DNA of 27,543 nt, from positions 1 to 27,543 of the forward strand of contig CAJUPI010000039.1 in NCBI GenBank assembly GCA_910588125.1. Direction: 5' to 3'. Below the pieces are notes generated by a model that made no database searches, was not told the origin of the DNA, and was given only the letters and a program-made list of their open reading frames with translations. Within the stretch, counting starts at the first letter, position 1, and the number at the start of each line of letters is the position of its first letter. Position numbers and translations under genes: made by a program. This document shows, in pieces, positions 1-8,355 of this stretch. Source of the stretch: an uncultured Lachnospiraceae bacterium (lineage in GTDB: Bacteria > Bacillota > Clostridia > Lachnospirales > Lachnospiraceae).

Positions 1-27
1 AACCGGAAAAAGCGGCAGACCATTTTT

Positions 28-55
28 CCGCCTCTTCCCGCTCCTTTTTCCATGG
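28..55. repeat. direct repeat, copy 1 (left edge)
   Basis: These 28 bases match 3638-3665 in the same orientation with two differences (positions 40 and 43). On the minus strand both copies contain the frame PWKK followed shortly by EEA, with F-S-E a few residues before it, so they may be remnants of one short coding or repeat element. The rest of 1-189 holds no gene I can support. Minus-strand frames run off the left edge there (one contains ELWQELKQLKKERERLE), but none has a convincing start and I recognise no family. Confidence 0.5.
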
Positions 56-189
56 TGTACCTTCTGAGAAAATTAACTGAATGGCATTGGAGTTCCAACC
101 GTTCCCGTTCTTTTTTCAACTGTTTCAATTCTTGCCATAATTCCGGCAACTTTTCAATGCTCGTATCCTACCCAAATTTAATTTGCGTC

Positions 190-1512
190 TTATGATTGCA
201 GACAGGGTATTTCTTTTTTATCTGCATGGCTTTTTAAGATAACTGCTAATAACGCTGATAAAATTCTGGCAAAAACTGTACTCCACCAAATCATTATCTG
301 CCCGCCGAACAAAGGAGGCAGGATTAGCATAAACACTAACATAAATAGTGGTTCAATAAAGGTCAAAACATAGGAAAACGTACTTTTTTCTGTGGCGTAA
401 AAACTCGCAGTTGTGATGCGGAGAATTGCAACAAAGGGTACGGAAACCAAAAAGACAGGCATTATTTTTGTGATTTCTGTATTCACGAAATCGGATGCTC
501 CAAACAATACGCCGAGGCTTCCTTTTGTCAAATACATGATGACGCAACCGATTAATGAAAGAAACATTGCAAATCCATACGCCATTTTTCTTGTGTTTTT
601 CAATTCGTCGAAGTTCTTTTCGCCGTAATGCTGGCTGAGCAACGGCTGGCTTCCGTCGCCAACGCCTTGCAGTATCAGATATATAATGCAGATAACGTAT
701 GCGATACAGGCATAGGCAGCGATGGCAGGCTCTCCCCCATAAGAGATGGAAAAGCGGTTTATAATAATCAGAGATATGTTGGGTGACATGGCAAGCCCAA
801 AGGGCGCAATTCCGATTTTGAGTATGGATGCGGATACCTTTCCGAGGTTTGAAAAGGGAATGTTCAGCGTAAATTGCCTTTTACGTAATAAATAGGCAAG
901 TGCAATCAGCATTGTCACGCCCTGCCCGATAACGGTAGCCCATGCTGCACCGGCAATGCCCTGCCCTAATACCCATACAAACAGGTAGTCGAGAATGATG
1001 TTGGTAACAAAACCGGCAATCATAGAAACCATTGCATAACAGGAACCGCCATGATTACGGATAAAAGGCACTAATCCCGTACCAACCACTTGTAAAGCAG
1101 CGCCTGAAGCAATAACTGCAATATATTCTTCTCCCAATGAAAGAAGTTCTCCGTTTGCTCCCAACAATTTTAAAAGAGTGCCATTCAAACGGAACACCCA
1201 AATTGTCAAAAGGATGCTTGCAATAATCAACACCCACAAGGCCCCGGCTGTAAATTCTCTTGCCTGTGATTCTTTTTTCTCTGCCTTGTAAATGGAATAG
1301 TAGATTGCGCCGCCCATTCCAATTCCTGTACCGAGTGCCTGAATAACTGCGACGACGGGATAAGCAATATTAATGGCTGAAAGTCCCCAATCGCCTATGC
1401 TGTTTCCCACGAAAAAGCCGTCTACAATCGTGTAAACTCCCGATAGGGCAAAAGATAGTACAGACGGGATAACATATTGAAAGAAAGTTCTTACGTCATA
1501 AGCTTGCTTCAT
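190..1512 (-). CDS. MATE family multidrug/cation efflux transporter
   Basis: A 440-aa integral membrane protein of about 12 hydrophobic helices, the normal size for the MATE family (NorM/DinF/MepA type), which exports drugs or other cations in exchange for Na+ or H+. The N-terminus has the family pattern: a helix with IPSVLSFALSG, then YTIVDGFFVGNSIG near residues 27-40 and NIAYPVVA near 48. A second such half begins around residue 230. The ATG at 1512 lies inside the end of marR (17-base overlap), with GGAGG 12 bases upstream, so the two genes are translationally coupled. Transcription should come from the marR promoter and be held down by MarR until a ligand binds. The substrate cannot be read from the sequence; MepA-like pairing with a MarR repressor is the closest known arrangement. 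Confidence 0.9.
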   Translation of the reverse strand: MKQAYDVRTFFQYVIPSVLSFALSGVYTIVDGFFVGNSIGDWGLSAINIAYPVVAVIQALGTGIGMGGAIYYSIYKAEKKESQAREFTAGALWVLIIASILLTIWVFRLNGTLLKLLGANGELLSLGEEYIAVIASGAALQVVGTGLVPFIRNHGGSCYAMVSMIAGFVTNIILDYLFVWVLGQGIAGAAWATVIGQGVTMLIALAYLLRKRQFTLNIPFSNLGKVSASILKIGIAPFGLAMSPNISLIIINRFSISYGGEPAIAAYACIAYVICIIYLILQGVGDGSQPLLSQHYGEKNFDELKNTRKMAYGFAMFLSLIGCVIMYLTKGSLGVLFGASDFVNTEITKIMPVFLVSVPFVAILRITTASFYATEKSTFSYVLTFIEPLFMLVFMLILPPLFGGQIMIWWSTVFARILSALLAVILKSHADKKEIPCLQS

Positions 1513-1963
1513 TGCTTTCTCTGCCTCCTGCCTTGCTGAAAAATTTTACAAATAAAGCCATATTTTCATTTAACTGTTTCATACGTTCTATACCTATTTC
1601 CTCTACCGCAAATAGTTCTGCTTTTCGTAATTTGGAAATAATAGTATCTGCATATTCTTTTCCTGCTTTTGTAAAACGGATAACTTTGTTCCGTTTATCC
1701 TCCAGCAGAGGGAACAGCTCGACAAATCCTCTGCGCTCAAAATCTTTGAAAACCATGTTGATGGTCTGCTTGGGTATCAGCCACCTCTGGCTGATTTTTT
1801 TCTGTGTACAGTCATCCCCGCCGTCGTGAATTGCACATAATACTAGCAGACTGTTGACTGACAGCCCATGAGCTTTCGCCCATTCTTCGTACACATAGTT
1901 ATACTCTTGCCATACGGCGTAGTATTGGTTTAGCTGTTCTATAAAAGCGGCGTTGCTTATCAT
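1496..1963 (-). CDS. MarR-family transcriptional repressor
   Basis: A 155-aa winged-helix regulator. The DNA-binding part is visible at about residues 50-95: a CTQKKISQRWLIPKQTINMV recognition segment, then GFVELFPLLEDKRNKVIRFT, which is the wing with the conserved D-x-R. Flanking helices would form the dimer. The frame also has a TTG at 1978, but AGGAGG (minus strand 1975-1970) lies 6 bases before the ATG at 1963, so the ATG is the start. The gene is first in a two-gene operon with the MATE exporter. Its promoter carries two near-identical 18-bp inverted repeats, which points to autorepression. The effector is unknown. Confidence 0.9.
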   Translation of the reverse strand: MISNAAFIEQLNQYYAVWQEYNYVYEEWAKAHGLSVNSLLVLCAIHDGGDDCTQKKISQRWLIPKQTINMVFKDFERRGFVELFPLLEDKRNKVIRFTKAGKEYADTIISKLRKAELFAVEEIGIERMKQLNENMALFVKFFSKAGGRESNEASL

Positions 1964-1984
1964 ATCTGACCTCCTCAAGAAAAT

Positions 1985-2037
1985 TAGTACGGTTTTGTAC
2001 TATTTATACTATAGTCCATAACTGTACTAAATGTCAA
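1985..2037 (-). promoter_or_regulatory. marR-MATE promoter with two operator repeats
   Basis: On the minus strand, TTGACA (2037-2032) and TATAGT (2013-2008) are separated by 18 bases. Two inverted repeats of the form TAGTnC-N6-GTACTA overlap it. The one at 1985-2002 is perfect and lies just downstream of the -10. The one at 2012-2029 has one mismatch and fills the spacer. Their starts are 27 bp apart. This is a typical place for MarR dimers to block RNA polymerase. The boxes are read directly; binding is inferred. Confidence 0.75.
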
Positions 2038-2210
2038 GATAAAAATTTTATACAAAGTTTGCTGAATCAATTATTAAGTTGTAATTTTTTTTGATGGTGG
2101 CGTGAAGTTGCTATTAATTTTATAGATGGGGTAGACATGTGGAATCACACGATTGGTTAACAGGCCGGCCGAGGACAGAAATAAATAGTGGAAAATATTG
2201 GAAAATATAT

Positions 2211-2237
2211 TTATGTTTTTTTAAAAGCTGTCGATAT
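2211..2237 (+). promoter_or_regulatory. possible sigma-D (sigma-28) flagellin promoter
   Basis: GTCGATAT at 2230-2237 resembles the sigma-28/SigD -10 element (CCGATAT). The position where the -35 (TAAA) should be, 15 bases upstream at 2211, reads TTAT, a poor match. If used, it would give a leader of about 140 bases before the flagellin ATG. The rest of 2041-2210 is A+T-rich and holds no gene I can support. Confidence 0.35.
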
Positions 2238-2324
2238 AGAAAATGTAAGGCAAAAAGAATAGAAGAGCACAAAGCAGCGTGATAGCTTTACGTAACCCTC
2301 CAGTGCATGGGCCCGGACCGGGGG

Positions 2325-2377
2325 GGGGTAGAACAGGGAAGTCCTACCCCGATGGTTTCAGAACATGACAAGGAGGG
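2325..2377 (+). promoter_or_regulatory. flagellin mRNA leader with two CsrA-like sites
   Basis: GGGGTAG (2325-2331) pairs with CTACCCC (2344-2350), leaving a 12-base loop that displays ACAGGGAAGT (2333-2342), close to the CsrA consensus (ACARGGAUGU). A second ACAAGGA at 2368-2374 overlaps the Shine-Dalgarno AGGAGGG (2371-2377). Two sites, one in an upstream hairpin loop and one over the ribosome site, is the design known for the B. subtilis hag leader, where CsrA blocks translation and FliW relieves it. The motifs and hairpin are read directly; the regulation is inferred. Confidence 0.6.
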
Positions 2378-2384
2378 TATATTT

Positions 2385-3455
2385 ATGATTATTCAACATA
2401 ATATAGCAGCGATTAACTCTTACAGAAATTTAGGCGTGAACCAGAGTGGATTGAACAAGAACTTAGAGAAGCTGTCTTCCGGTTATAAGATCAACCGTGC
2501 CGGTGATGATGCGGCAGGTTTGGCGATTTCCGAGAGCATGAGATCCCAGATCAACGGTTTGAACCAGGCAGCAAAGAATGCCCAGGATGCTATCGGTTTG
2601 ATTCAGACGGCAGAAGGTGCCCTGACTGAGGTTCATTCCATGCTGCAGCGTCTTACCACCCTGACTTCTCAGTCCGCGAACGGTACTTATAATACCGTGG
2701 CAAGAGGCAACCTGCAGAGCGAGGTTTCTGAGTTGTTGAAGGAAATCGATCGTATCGCAAACAACACCGATTTCAACGGTATTAAGCCGCTGGCAAACGA
2801 AGGCAGCGCCGGAAAGATGACTTTCCAGATCGGCCCGAGCGGAAAAGAGACGATCGTGGTAAACAGCCAGGCGATGACTGTCAGTGGTATCCAGGCGGCG
2901 ATTTGGGATGCGATGGCAGGCACAGATCGGGAAAAGGTAGCTGCAGGGCAAGCAGGCGGCGGAAAGGATTTCGAGATTTCCTTCACCGTAGGCGGTCAGG
3001 AAAAAACAGAGACTGTAACAGCGGCAGCAAAGGGATTCATTGATAAGGATGGTAAAGTAAGCGCAAGTGATTATACAGCTGCAGAAACTAAATATAATAA
3101 CATTAATCTGAATAGTTCAAGTACTGCTAAGTCAGCATTGCTGAAGACCCTGGATATCTCCGGCAGTAGTACAGTTGTAGCGAATGCTGCTATCGATACC
3201 ATCAATTCCGCTATCAATGCAGTTTCCAGCTATCGTGCAAAACTCGGTGCTGCCCAGAACAGACTGGAGCATACCGTCAATAACCTGAAGGTTACTTCTG
3301 AGAATATCACCTCCGCCGAGAGCCGGATTCGTGATACGGATATGGCGGATGAAATTACGGCTTTTACGAAGAATAACATTCTTCTGCAGGCTTCCCAGTC
3401 CATGCTGGCTCAGTCCAATTCCGTACCTCAGAGTATCTTAAGCCTGCTGCAGTAA
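2385..3455 (+). CDS. hag: flagellin
   Basis: A 356-aa flagellin, the filament subunit exported by the flagellar type III apparatus. The conserved N-terminal D0/D1 part covers about residues 1-165 (MIIQHNIAAINSYRNLG; LSSGYKINRAGDDAAGLAIS) and the C-terminal D1/D0 part about the last 85 residues (RDTDMADEITAFTKNNIL, ending SILSLLQ). The middle, about 100 residues, is short and variable, so the surface-exposed domain is small, as in Gram-positive flagellins. The frame is open 26 codons further upstream to 2307, but AGGAGGG 7 bases before the ATG at 2385 and the family N-terminus fix the start. It is a single gene with its own leader and terminator and no other flagellar genes beside it. Confidence 0.95.
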   Translation: MIIQHNIAAINSYRNLGVNQSGLNKNLEKLSSGYKINRAGDDAAGLAISESMRSQINGLNQAAKNAQDAIGLIQTAEGALTEVHSMLQRLTTLTSQSANGTYNTVARGNLQSEVSELLKEIDRIANNTDFNGIKPLANEGSAGKMTFQIGPSGKETIVVNSQAMTVSGIQAAIWDAMAGTDREKVAAGQAGGGKDFEISFTVGGQEKTETVTAAAKGFIDKDGKVSASDYTAAETKYNNINLNSSSTAKSALLKTLDISGSSTVVANAAIDTINSAINAVSSYRAKLGAAQNRLEHTVNNLKVTSENITSAESRIRDTDMADEITAFTKNNILLQASQSMLAQSNSVPQSILSLLQ

Positions 3456-3550
3456 TCAGGTGAGGGTTGCTTTTGGTTATGGTACAGAAGTTTGTTAAGA
3501 AACAAAAGCAAAATAATTTTATGTTGATTTTCAATTTATAAAATGATTGA

Positions 3551-3593
3551 ACCCCCTGGCAGGACGCTGATAAGCGTTTTGCCAGGGGGTTTT
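3551..3593 (+). terminator. flagellin terminator
   Basis: ACCCCCTGGC (3551-3560) pairs perfectly with GCCAGGGGGT (3581-3590). An inner ACGCT/AGCGT stem extends the hairpin and T residues follow. It lies about 95 bases after the flagellin stop. Confidence 0.9.
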
Positions 3594-3637
3594 CGAAGGA
3601 ATCCGATATAGCAAAGTCAAAATTAACAGAGCATTTC

Positions 3638-3665
3638 CCGCCTCTTCCCACTTCTTTTTCCATGG
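3638..3665. repeat. direct repeat, copy 2
   Basis: Matches 28-55 in 26 of 28 positions, same orientation. It lies between the flagellin terminator and the valS promoter. Upstream of it on the minus strand, both copies also share a looser similarity (a TCAG or CTCAG stretch before CCATGG). From here to 3780 I see no gene. Confidence 0.5.
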
Positions 3666-3780
3666 CTGAGTATTCTCAGAGCTAAACTTGATGACTAGTC
3701 AGCCCTCCCGCGCCTTCCTCCAAGACGTACCTCTCGACATTACTTACCTTTCAAACGATACTAAAAGCCAATTTTTGCAC

Positions 3781-3809
3781 TTGACAATCGATGCCAAATC
3801 TCCTATGAT
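3781..3809 (+). promoter_or_regulatory. sigma-A promoter of valS
   Basis: TTGACA (3781-3786), a 17-base spacer and TATGAT (3804-3809). It lies immediately before the T-box leader, with transcription expected to start near 3817. Confidence 0.8.
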
Positions 3810-3816
3810 AAAGACT

Positions 3817-4203
3817 ATACAAAAAAGGCGATGAAAAAGAGGAGTACAGTGAGATACCCATCAGAGAGGATCGCTCACCGGCTGTAAGGCGATCTGGGGG
3901 AAGCCATTGGAAGGTAGCTTGGGAGCCGGGAGTCTGAACGGATCGAAAGGTGCCATGATATGTATTTGATATATCATGGCAGGAGTCGTGCAAAGTAAGA
4001 TTCTCCGTATCATCCGCGTTAAGGATTTATGAAGAGATGCTGTTTTCATGGATCGTATGGCTCAGCACCGGCAGTACGGATGGAAGATTTTTGCTATCAC
4101 GTCCATGGCCGGTATGCCAACCATAGACGGCATAAAAAAGGTGGTACCGCGGAATTCTATTTCGTCCTTTATCTGGCAGATGGCCGTATAAAGGACGTTT
4201 TTT
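3817..4203 (+). ncRNA. T-box riboswitch, tRNA-Val sensing leader of valS
   Basis: The leader has the T-box hallmark AAGGTGGTACCGCG at 4138-4151. Its UGGU is complementary to the A-CCA end expected for tRNA-Val. A Stem I pattern is visible: GATGAAAAAGAGGAGTAC at 3830-3847 and AGAGAG at 3863-3868. Then comes GGAAG with a likely specifier codon GTA (Val) at 3914-3916 before GCTTGGGAGCC. Uncharged tRNA-Val should stabilise the antiterminator and allow valS transcription; charged tRNA lets the terminator at 4163-4203 form. The specifier assignment comes from its position relative to neighbouring conserved bases, not from a computed fold. No real gene lies in this stretch. Confidence 0.9.
4163..4203 (+). 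terminator. T-box controlled terminator
   Basis: CGTCCTTTAT (4163-4172) pairs with ATAAAGGACG (4188-4197), followed by six T. It directly follows the T-box sequence and is the off-state structure of the riboswitch. Confidence 0.88.
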
Positions 4204-4268
4204 ATTGTCAAAGAATGTTCTGGCCGCTGCCGTTGCCAAACAGAAAACCAGGAGGTCAAACAAACATC

Positions 4269-7010
4269 ATGAAAGAATTGGAGAAAAATTACAACCCGTC
4301 TCAGATCGAGGAGAAGCTGTATCAGAAGTGGCTGGACAACAAATATTTCCATGCCGATGCCAGTAGGGGAAAGCGCGAGGGCAAAAAGCCTTTTACCATC
4401 GTGATGCCGCCGCCCAACATTACCGGACAGCTGCATATGGGACATGCCTTGGATAATACCATGCAGGATATTCTTACCCGCTATAAAAGGATGCAGGGGT
4501 ATGAGGCGTTATGGCAGCCGGGAACCGATCATGCGGCTATTGCTACAGAGGTCAAGGTCATCGACAAGCTGAAATCCGAGGGGATTGACAAGCAGGATTT
4601 GGGCAGGGATGGATTTTTAGAGAAATGCTGGGATTGGAAGAAAGAATATGGCGCCCGGATCATCAACCAGCTTTATAAATTGGGCTCTTCGGCAGACTGG
4701 GATCGGGAGCGGTTTACTATGGATGAAGGCTGTTCTGACGCGGTGCTGGAAGTGTTTGTCAAATTATATGAGAAAGGCTACATCTACAAAGGTTCCCGCA
4801 TTATCAACTGGTGCCCGGTTTGCAAGACTTCTATCTCGGACGCGGAGGTGGAGCACGAGGAACAGGACGGCTTTTTCTGGCATATCAATTATCCCATTGT
4901 GGGTGAAGAGGGGCGCTATGTGGAGATCGCCACTACTCGTCCGGAAACGCTTTTGGGAGATACAGCAGTGGCAGTGAATCCGGAGGATGAGCGCTATCAG
5001 GATCTGATCGGCAAAATGCTGGAGCTGCCCCTGACCGGCCGGCAGATTCCGGTAGTGGCGGATGCATATGTGGATAAGGAATTTGGAACCGGGTGCGTGA
5101 AGATCACCCCCGCTCATGATCCGAATGATTTTGAGGTGGGCAAGCGTCATGGCCTGGAGGAAATCTGTATCATGCATGATGATGCCACGATTGATTTCGC
5201 CGGCAGCCCTTATGATGGCATGGATCGGTATGAGGCGCGCAAGGCCATAGTAGAGGATTTGAAAAAGCAAAACCTGTTGGTGAAGGTGGTTCCGCATTCT
5301 CATAATGTGGGTACTCATGATCGCTGCAAAACTACAGTGGAGCCTATGGTGAAGCCTCAGTGGTTCGTGCGTATGGAGGAGATGGCAAAACCGGCCATTG
5401 AGGCCATCAAGACGGGTGATTTAAAGATTGTGCCGGAAAGCTTTGGCAAGACATATCTGCACTGGCTGGAGGGTATTCGTGACTGGTGCATTTCCCGTCA
5501 GCTGTGGTGGGGACACCGGATTCCCGCTTATACCTGTCAGGATTGCGGGGAGCTTTTGGTGGCTAAGGCAATGCCGGAAAAATGCCCGAAATGCGGAGGC
5601 GTCCATTTTGTTCAGGATGAGGATACTCTGGATACTTGGTTTTCTTCCGCTCTGTGGCCATTCTCGACTCTTGGCTGGCCAAAGAAGACGGAGGAGCTGG
5701 AATATTTTTATCCTACCGATGTGTTGGTGACGGGCTATGACATTATCTTTTTCTGGGTTATCCGTATGGTGTTTTCTGGACTTGAGCAGACTGGGAAATG
5801 CCCATTTCACACGGTGTTGATTCACGGGCTGGTGCGGGACAGCCAGGGACGCAAGATGAGCAAGTCTCTGGGGAACGGCATTGACCCGTTGGAGGTGATT
5901 GACAAGTACGGCGCGGATGCTTTGCGTATGACCTTGATTACCGGCAATGCGCCAGGCAATGATATGCGCTTTTACTGGGAACGGGTGGAGAACAGCCGGA
6001 ATTTTGCCAATAAGGTCTGGAATGCTTCCCGCTTTATTATGATGAACATGGAAAAAGCACCCCTGGAAAAGATGAAGGAGTATGAGCTGGCTTATGGAAA
6101 GGGGGCAGGCCGGCAGCTGGCGGGAGAGGCTGGCAGGAATATCGGCAAAAACACAACAGGAAATGATTTGCCGCTTATGATGCCGGATAAATGGATCCTT
6201 TCCAAGGTCAACGGCTTGGCCCGGGAGATGACAGAAAACCTGGATAAATATGAATTGGGAATCGCTTTGCAAAAAGTGTATGATTTTATCTGGGAGGAGT
6301 TCTGCGACTGGTATATCGAGATGGTGAAGCCACGGCTATGGAATGAGGCGGATGAGACGCGCGGAGCGGCCATGTGGACGTTAAAAACGGTATTGATTCA
6401 GTCTTTGAAGCTTCTGCATCCCTATATGCCGTTTGTGACAGAAGAGATTTTCTGCAACTTACAGGACGAGGAGGAGTCCATCATGATTTCTTCCTGGCCG
6501 GAATATCGGGAGGACTGGAATTTTGCTGTTGAGGAACGGGAAGTGGAGACGATCAAAGATGCGGTCCGCGCCATCCGCAATGTACGTACCTCGATGAATG
6601 TACCGCCCAGCCGTAAGGCCAAGGTGTATGTGGTGTCCCAGGAGGAAAAGGTGCGGGAAATTTTTCAGCACAGCAAGGTGTTTTTTGCCACCTTGGGTTT
6701 TGCCGGCGAGGTGGTGATCCAGTCAGATAAGAGCGGGATTGATGAGGATGCGGTGTCAGCGGTGATTTCCCAGGCCACCATTTACATGCCTTTTGCAGAG
6801 CTGGTGGATGTGGCAAAGGAGATTGAGCGGCTATTAAAGGAAAAGGAGCGTCTGATAAAGGAGCTGGCCCGGGTGAATGGGATGCTTTCTAATGAGCGCT
6901 TTGTCAGCAAGGCGCCGGAGTCTAAAATCCAGGAAGAGAGGGCGAAACAGGAGAAATATGGCCAGATGATGGCACAAGTGGAGGAGCGGCTGGCGCAGCT
7001 ACAGCGTTAA
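4269..7010 (+). CDS. valS: valyl-tRNA synthetase
   Basis: A 913-aa class I synthetase that attaches valine to tRNA-Val in the cytoplasm. It shows the HIGH-type motif HMGH within PPPNITGQLHMGH, an editing domain (ATTRPETLLGDTAVAVNP) that clears mischarged threonine, and the KMSKS motif in GRKMSKSLGNGIDPLEV. The anticodon-binding region includes WILSK. The C-terminus is a coiled-coil arm (EIERLLKEKERLIKELARV). Length is normal. The frame is open 80 codons upstream to 4029, but that part is the T-box leader; AGGAGG at 4250-4255 and the family N-terminus place the start at 4269. About 25 residues rich in G and A precede the PDKWILSK segment and look like a small insertion. Expression is set by the T-box upstream. 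Confidence 0.97.
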   Translation: MKELEKNYNPSQIEEKLYQKWLDNKYFHADASRGKREGKKPFTIVMPPPNITGQLHMGHALDNTMQDILTRYKRMQGYEALWQPGTDHAAIATEVKVIDKLKSEGIDKQDLGRDGFLEKCWDWKKEYGARIINQLYKLGSSADWDRERFTMDEGCSDAVLEVFVKLYEKGYIYKGSRIINWCPVCKTSISDAEVEHEEQDGFFWHINYPIVGEEGRYVEIATTRPETLLGDTAVAVNPEDERYQDLIGKMLELPLTGRQIPVVADAYVDKEFGTGCVKITPAHDPNDFEVGKRHGLEEICIMHDDATIDFAGSPYDGMDRYEARKAIVEDLKKQNLLVKVVPHSHNVGTHDRCKTTVEPMVKPQWFVRMEEMAKPAIEAIKTGDLKIVPESFGKTYLHWLEGIRDWCISRQLWWGHRIPAYTCQDCGELLVAKAMPEKCPKCGGVHFVQDEDTLDTWFSSALWPFSTLGWPKKTEELEYFYPTDVLVTGYDIIFFWVIRMVFSGLEQTGKCPFHTVLIHGLVRDSQGRKMSKSLGNGIDPLEVIDKYGADALRMTLITGNAPGNDMRFYWERVENSRNFANKVWNASRFIMMNMEKAPLEKMKEYELAYGKGAGRQLAGEAGRNIGKNTTGNDLPLMMPDKWILSKVNGLAREMTENLDKYELGIALQKVYDFIWEEFCDWYIEMVKPRLWNEADETRGAAMWTLKTVLIQSLKLLHPYMPFVTEEIFCNLQDEEESIMISSWPEYREDWNFAVEEREVETIKDAVRAIRNVRTSMNVPPSRKAKVYVVSQEEKVREIFQHSKVFFATLGFAGEVVIQSDKSGIDEDAVSAVISQATIYMPFAELVDVAKEIERLLKEKERLIKELARVNGMLSNERFVSKAPESKIQEERAKQEKYGQMMAQVEERLAQLQR

Positions 7011-7062
7011 AGGAACTTACAATTCGATTCATAAACAGAAAGTTTTCACATATATTATAGTT

Positions 7063-8355
7063 ATGGATGAACAGGCGAAAGATTATCTTTTGAAGATACC
7101 TTTGTGGACGAAAAAGAAAAACACTCTCGAACAGACCAGGAAGTTTCTGGAACAGTTAGGCAATCCGCAGCAGGAGCTGGCGGTGATTCACGTTGCCGGA
7201 ACCAATGGCAAGGGTTCGGTCTGTGCGGATTTGACAGCTGTTCTTAAGGAGGCCGGATACCAGGTAGGTACTTTTGTGTCGCCGCATTTGGTTGATATCC
7301 GGGAGCGTTTTCTGATGAATGGGGAACCGGCAGCGGAGGCGGTTTTTGAAGACTGCTTCCGCCAGGTTTTGTCCGTGACAAGAGGGCTGATGGTACAGGG
7401 CTATTGCCACCCGACATTTTTTGAATTTGTATTTCTTATGGCAATGGTTTTGTTCGCGCGGGAGAAAGCAGAATATGTAATTCTGGAGACTGGTATGGGC
7501 GGACGGCTGGACACGACCAACGTGATTGCCCATCCCCTTGCGTGCATTATCACGTCCATCAGCCTTGACCATACGCAGTATCTGGGAAATACCATCCCAA
7601 AGATCGCGGCAGAAAAGGCCGGAATTATTAAAGCTGGAGTTCCGGTAATTTATGATGACAATGATTTTGCTGCCTCAAAAGTCATCCGGCAAAGGGCTGG
7701 CGAACTTGGTGCACCGGCCTATGCGGTCTCAGAGAAAGAAATCCTGATGGGGGAGTACGCGTATTTTGCGGCTCCCTATCAGGCCAGGAACGCAGAGCTG
7801 GCATGGCGGGCGCTGGAGATCCTCAAGGTGCCGGGAGTGGATAAAGAATTGTGCCATAAAGTATGGAAAACCGTCCGCTGGCATGGCCGGATGGAGGAGG
7901 CCGTTCCGGAGGTCTGGTTGGATGGCGCGCATAATCCTGGCGGAATCCTGGCGTTTATTGAGGCTGTGAAGGTCCAGCTGGCCAGAGAGAAGATACAGGT
8001 TCAGCTTTTGTTTGCTGCAGTGTCAGATAAGGATTATAAAGAAATGATCCATTTGCTGTGTGATGCACTTCCCATAACACGGGTAACTGTGGTACACTTA
8101 AGAAGTGAGCGGGGATTGGATGGGCAGGTGCTGGCAGATCAGTTTAAACAGGCCGGTTGTCCGTCCGTGGTGATTTGTGAGACCGTCGCTAAGGCGTTGG
8201 AGGTGGCGCTTCGCCAACAGGCGAAAGGGGACAGGCTGTATGTGGTGGGTTCCCTGTATTTAATCGGAGAGATTAAGGAGCTGCTGAAAGCCGGAAGTTT
8301 TCAGAGGGACAAAGACAGTACAAGACGAGGAGGGATGGACGTTGCTGGATTTTGA
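7063..8355 (+). CDS. folC: folylpolyglutamate synthase / dihydrofolate synthase
   Basis: A 430-aa Mur-ligase-family enzyme that adds glutamates to folates using ATP. It shows the P-loop GTNGKGSV near residue 47, the folate-site segment SPHLVDIRERF, ETGMGGRLDTTNV (Mg/ATP site), SLDHTQYLGNT, and WLDGAHNPGG in the C-terminal half. Length is normal. The N-terminus fits the family well, so the ATG at 7063 is kept, although no Shine-Dalgarno is visible in the 52 bases after valS. Initiation may be weak or leaderless. Its last codons overlap the start of the next small gene, and it is probably cotranscribed with valS or from a weak promoter in the gap. Confidence 0.93.
   Translation: MDEQAKDYLLKIPLWTKKKNTLEQTRKFLEQLGNPQQELAVIHVAGTNGKGSVCADLTAVLKEAGYQVGTFVSPHLVDIRERFLMNGEPAAEAVFEDCFRQVLSVTRGLMVQGYCHPTFFEFVFLMAMVLFAREKAEYVILETGMGGRLDTTNVIAHPLACIITSISLDHTQYLGNTIPKIAAEKAGIIKAGVPVIYDDNDFAASKVIRQRAGELGAPAYAVSEKEILMGEYAYFAAPYQARNAELAWRALEILKVPGVDKELCHKVWKTVRWHGRMEEAVPEVWLDGAHNPGGILAFIEAVKVQLAREKIQVQLLFAAVSDKDYKEMIHLLCDALPITRVTVVHLRSERGLDGQVLADQFKQAGCPSVVICETVAKALEVALRQQAKGDRLYVVGSLYLIGEIKELLKAGSFQRDKDSTRRGGMDVAGF

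Noticed and set aside
2307..2384. Longer flagellin start at 2307 (26 extra residues)
   Set aside because: The extra part covers the leader hairpin and ribosome site, and the family N-terminus begins at the ATG at 2385.
2463..2951. 162-aa minus-strand frame inside flagellin
   Set aside because: It is a shadow of the flagellin codons, with no ribosome site or domain.
4029..4268. Longer valS start at 4029
   Set aside because: This stretch is the T-box and its terminator. The open frame is accidental, and AGGAGG precedes the ATG at 4269.
5421..6272. 283-aa minus-strand frame inside valS
   Set aside because: The overlapping valS frame has full synthetase motifs. This one has no recognisable motif and is rich in residues typical of antisense reading.
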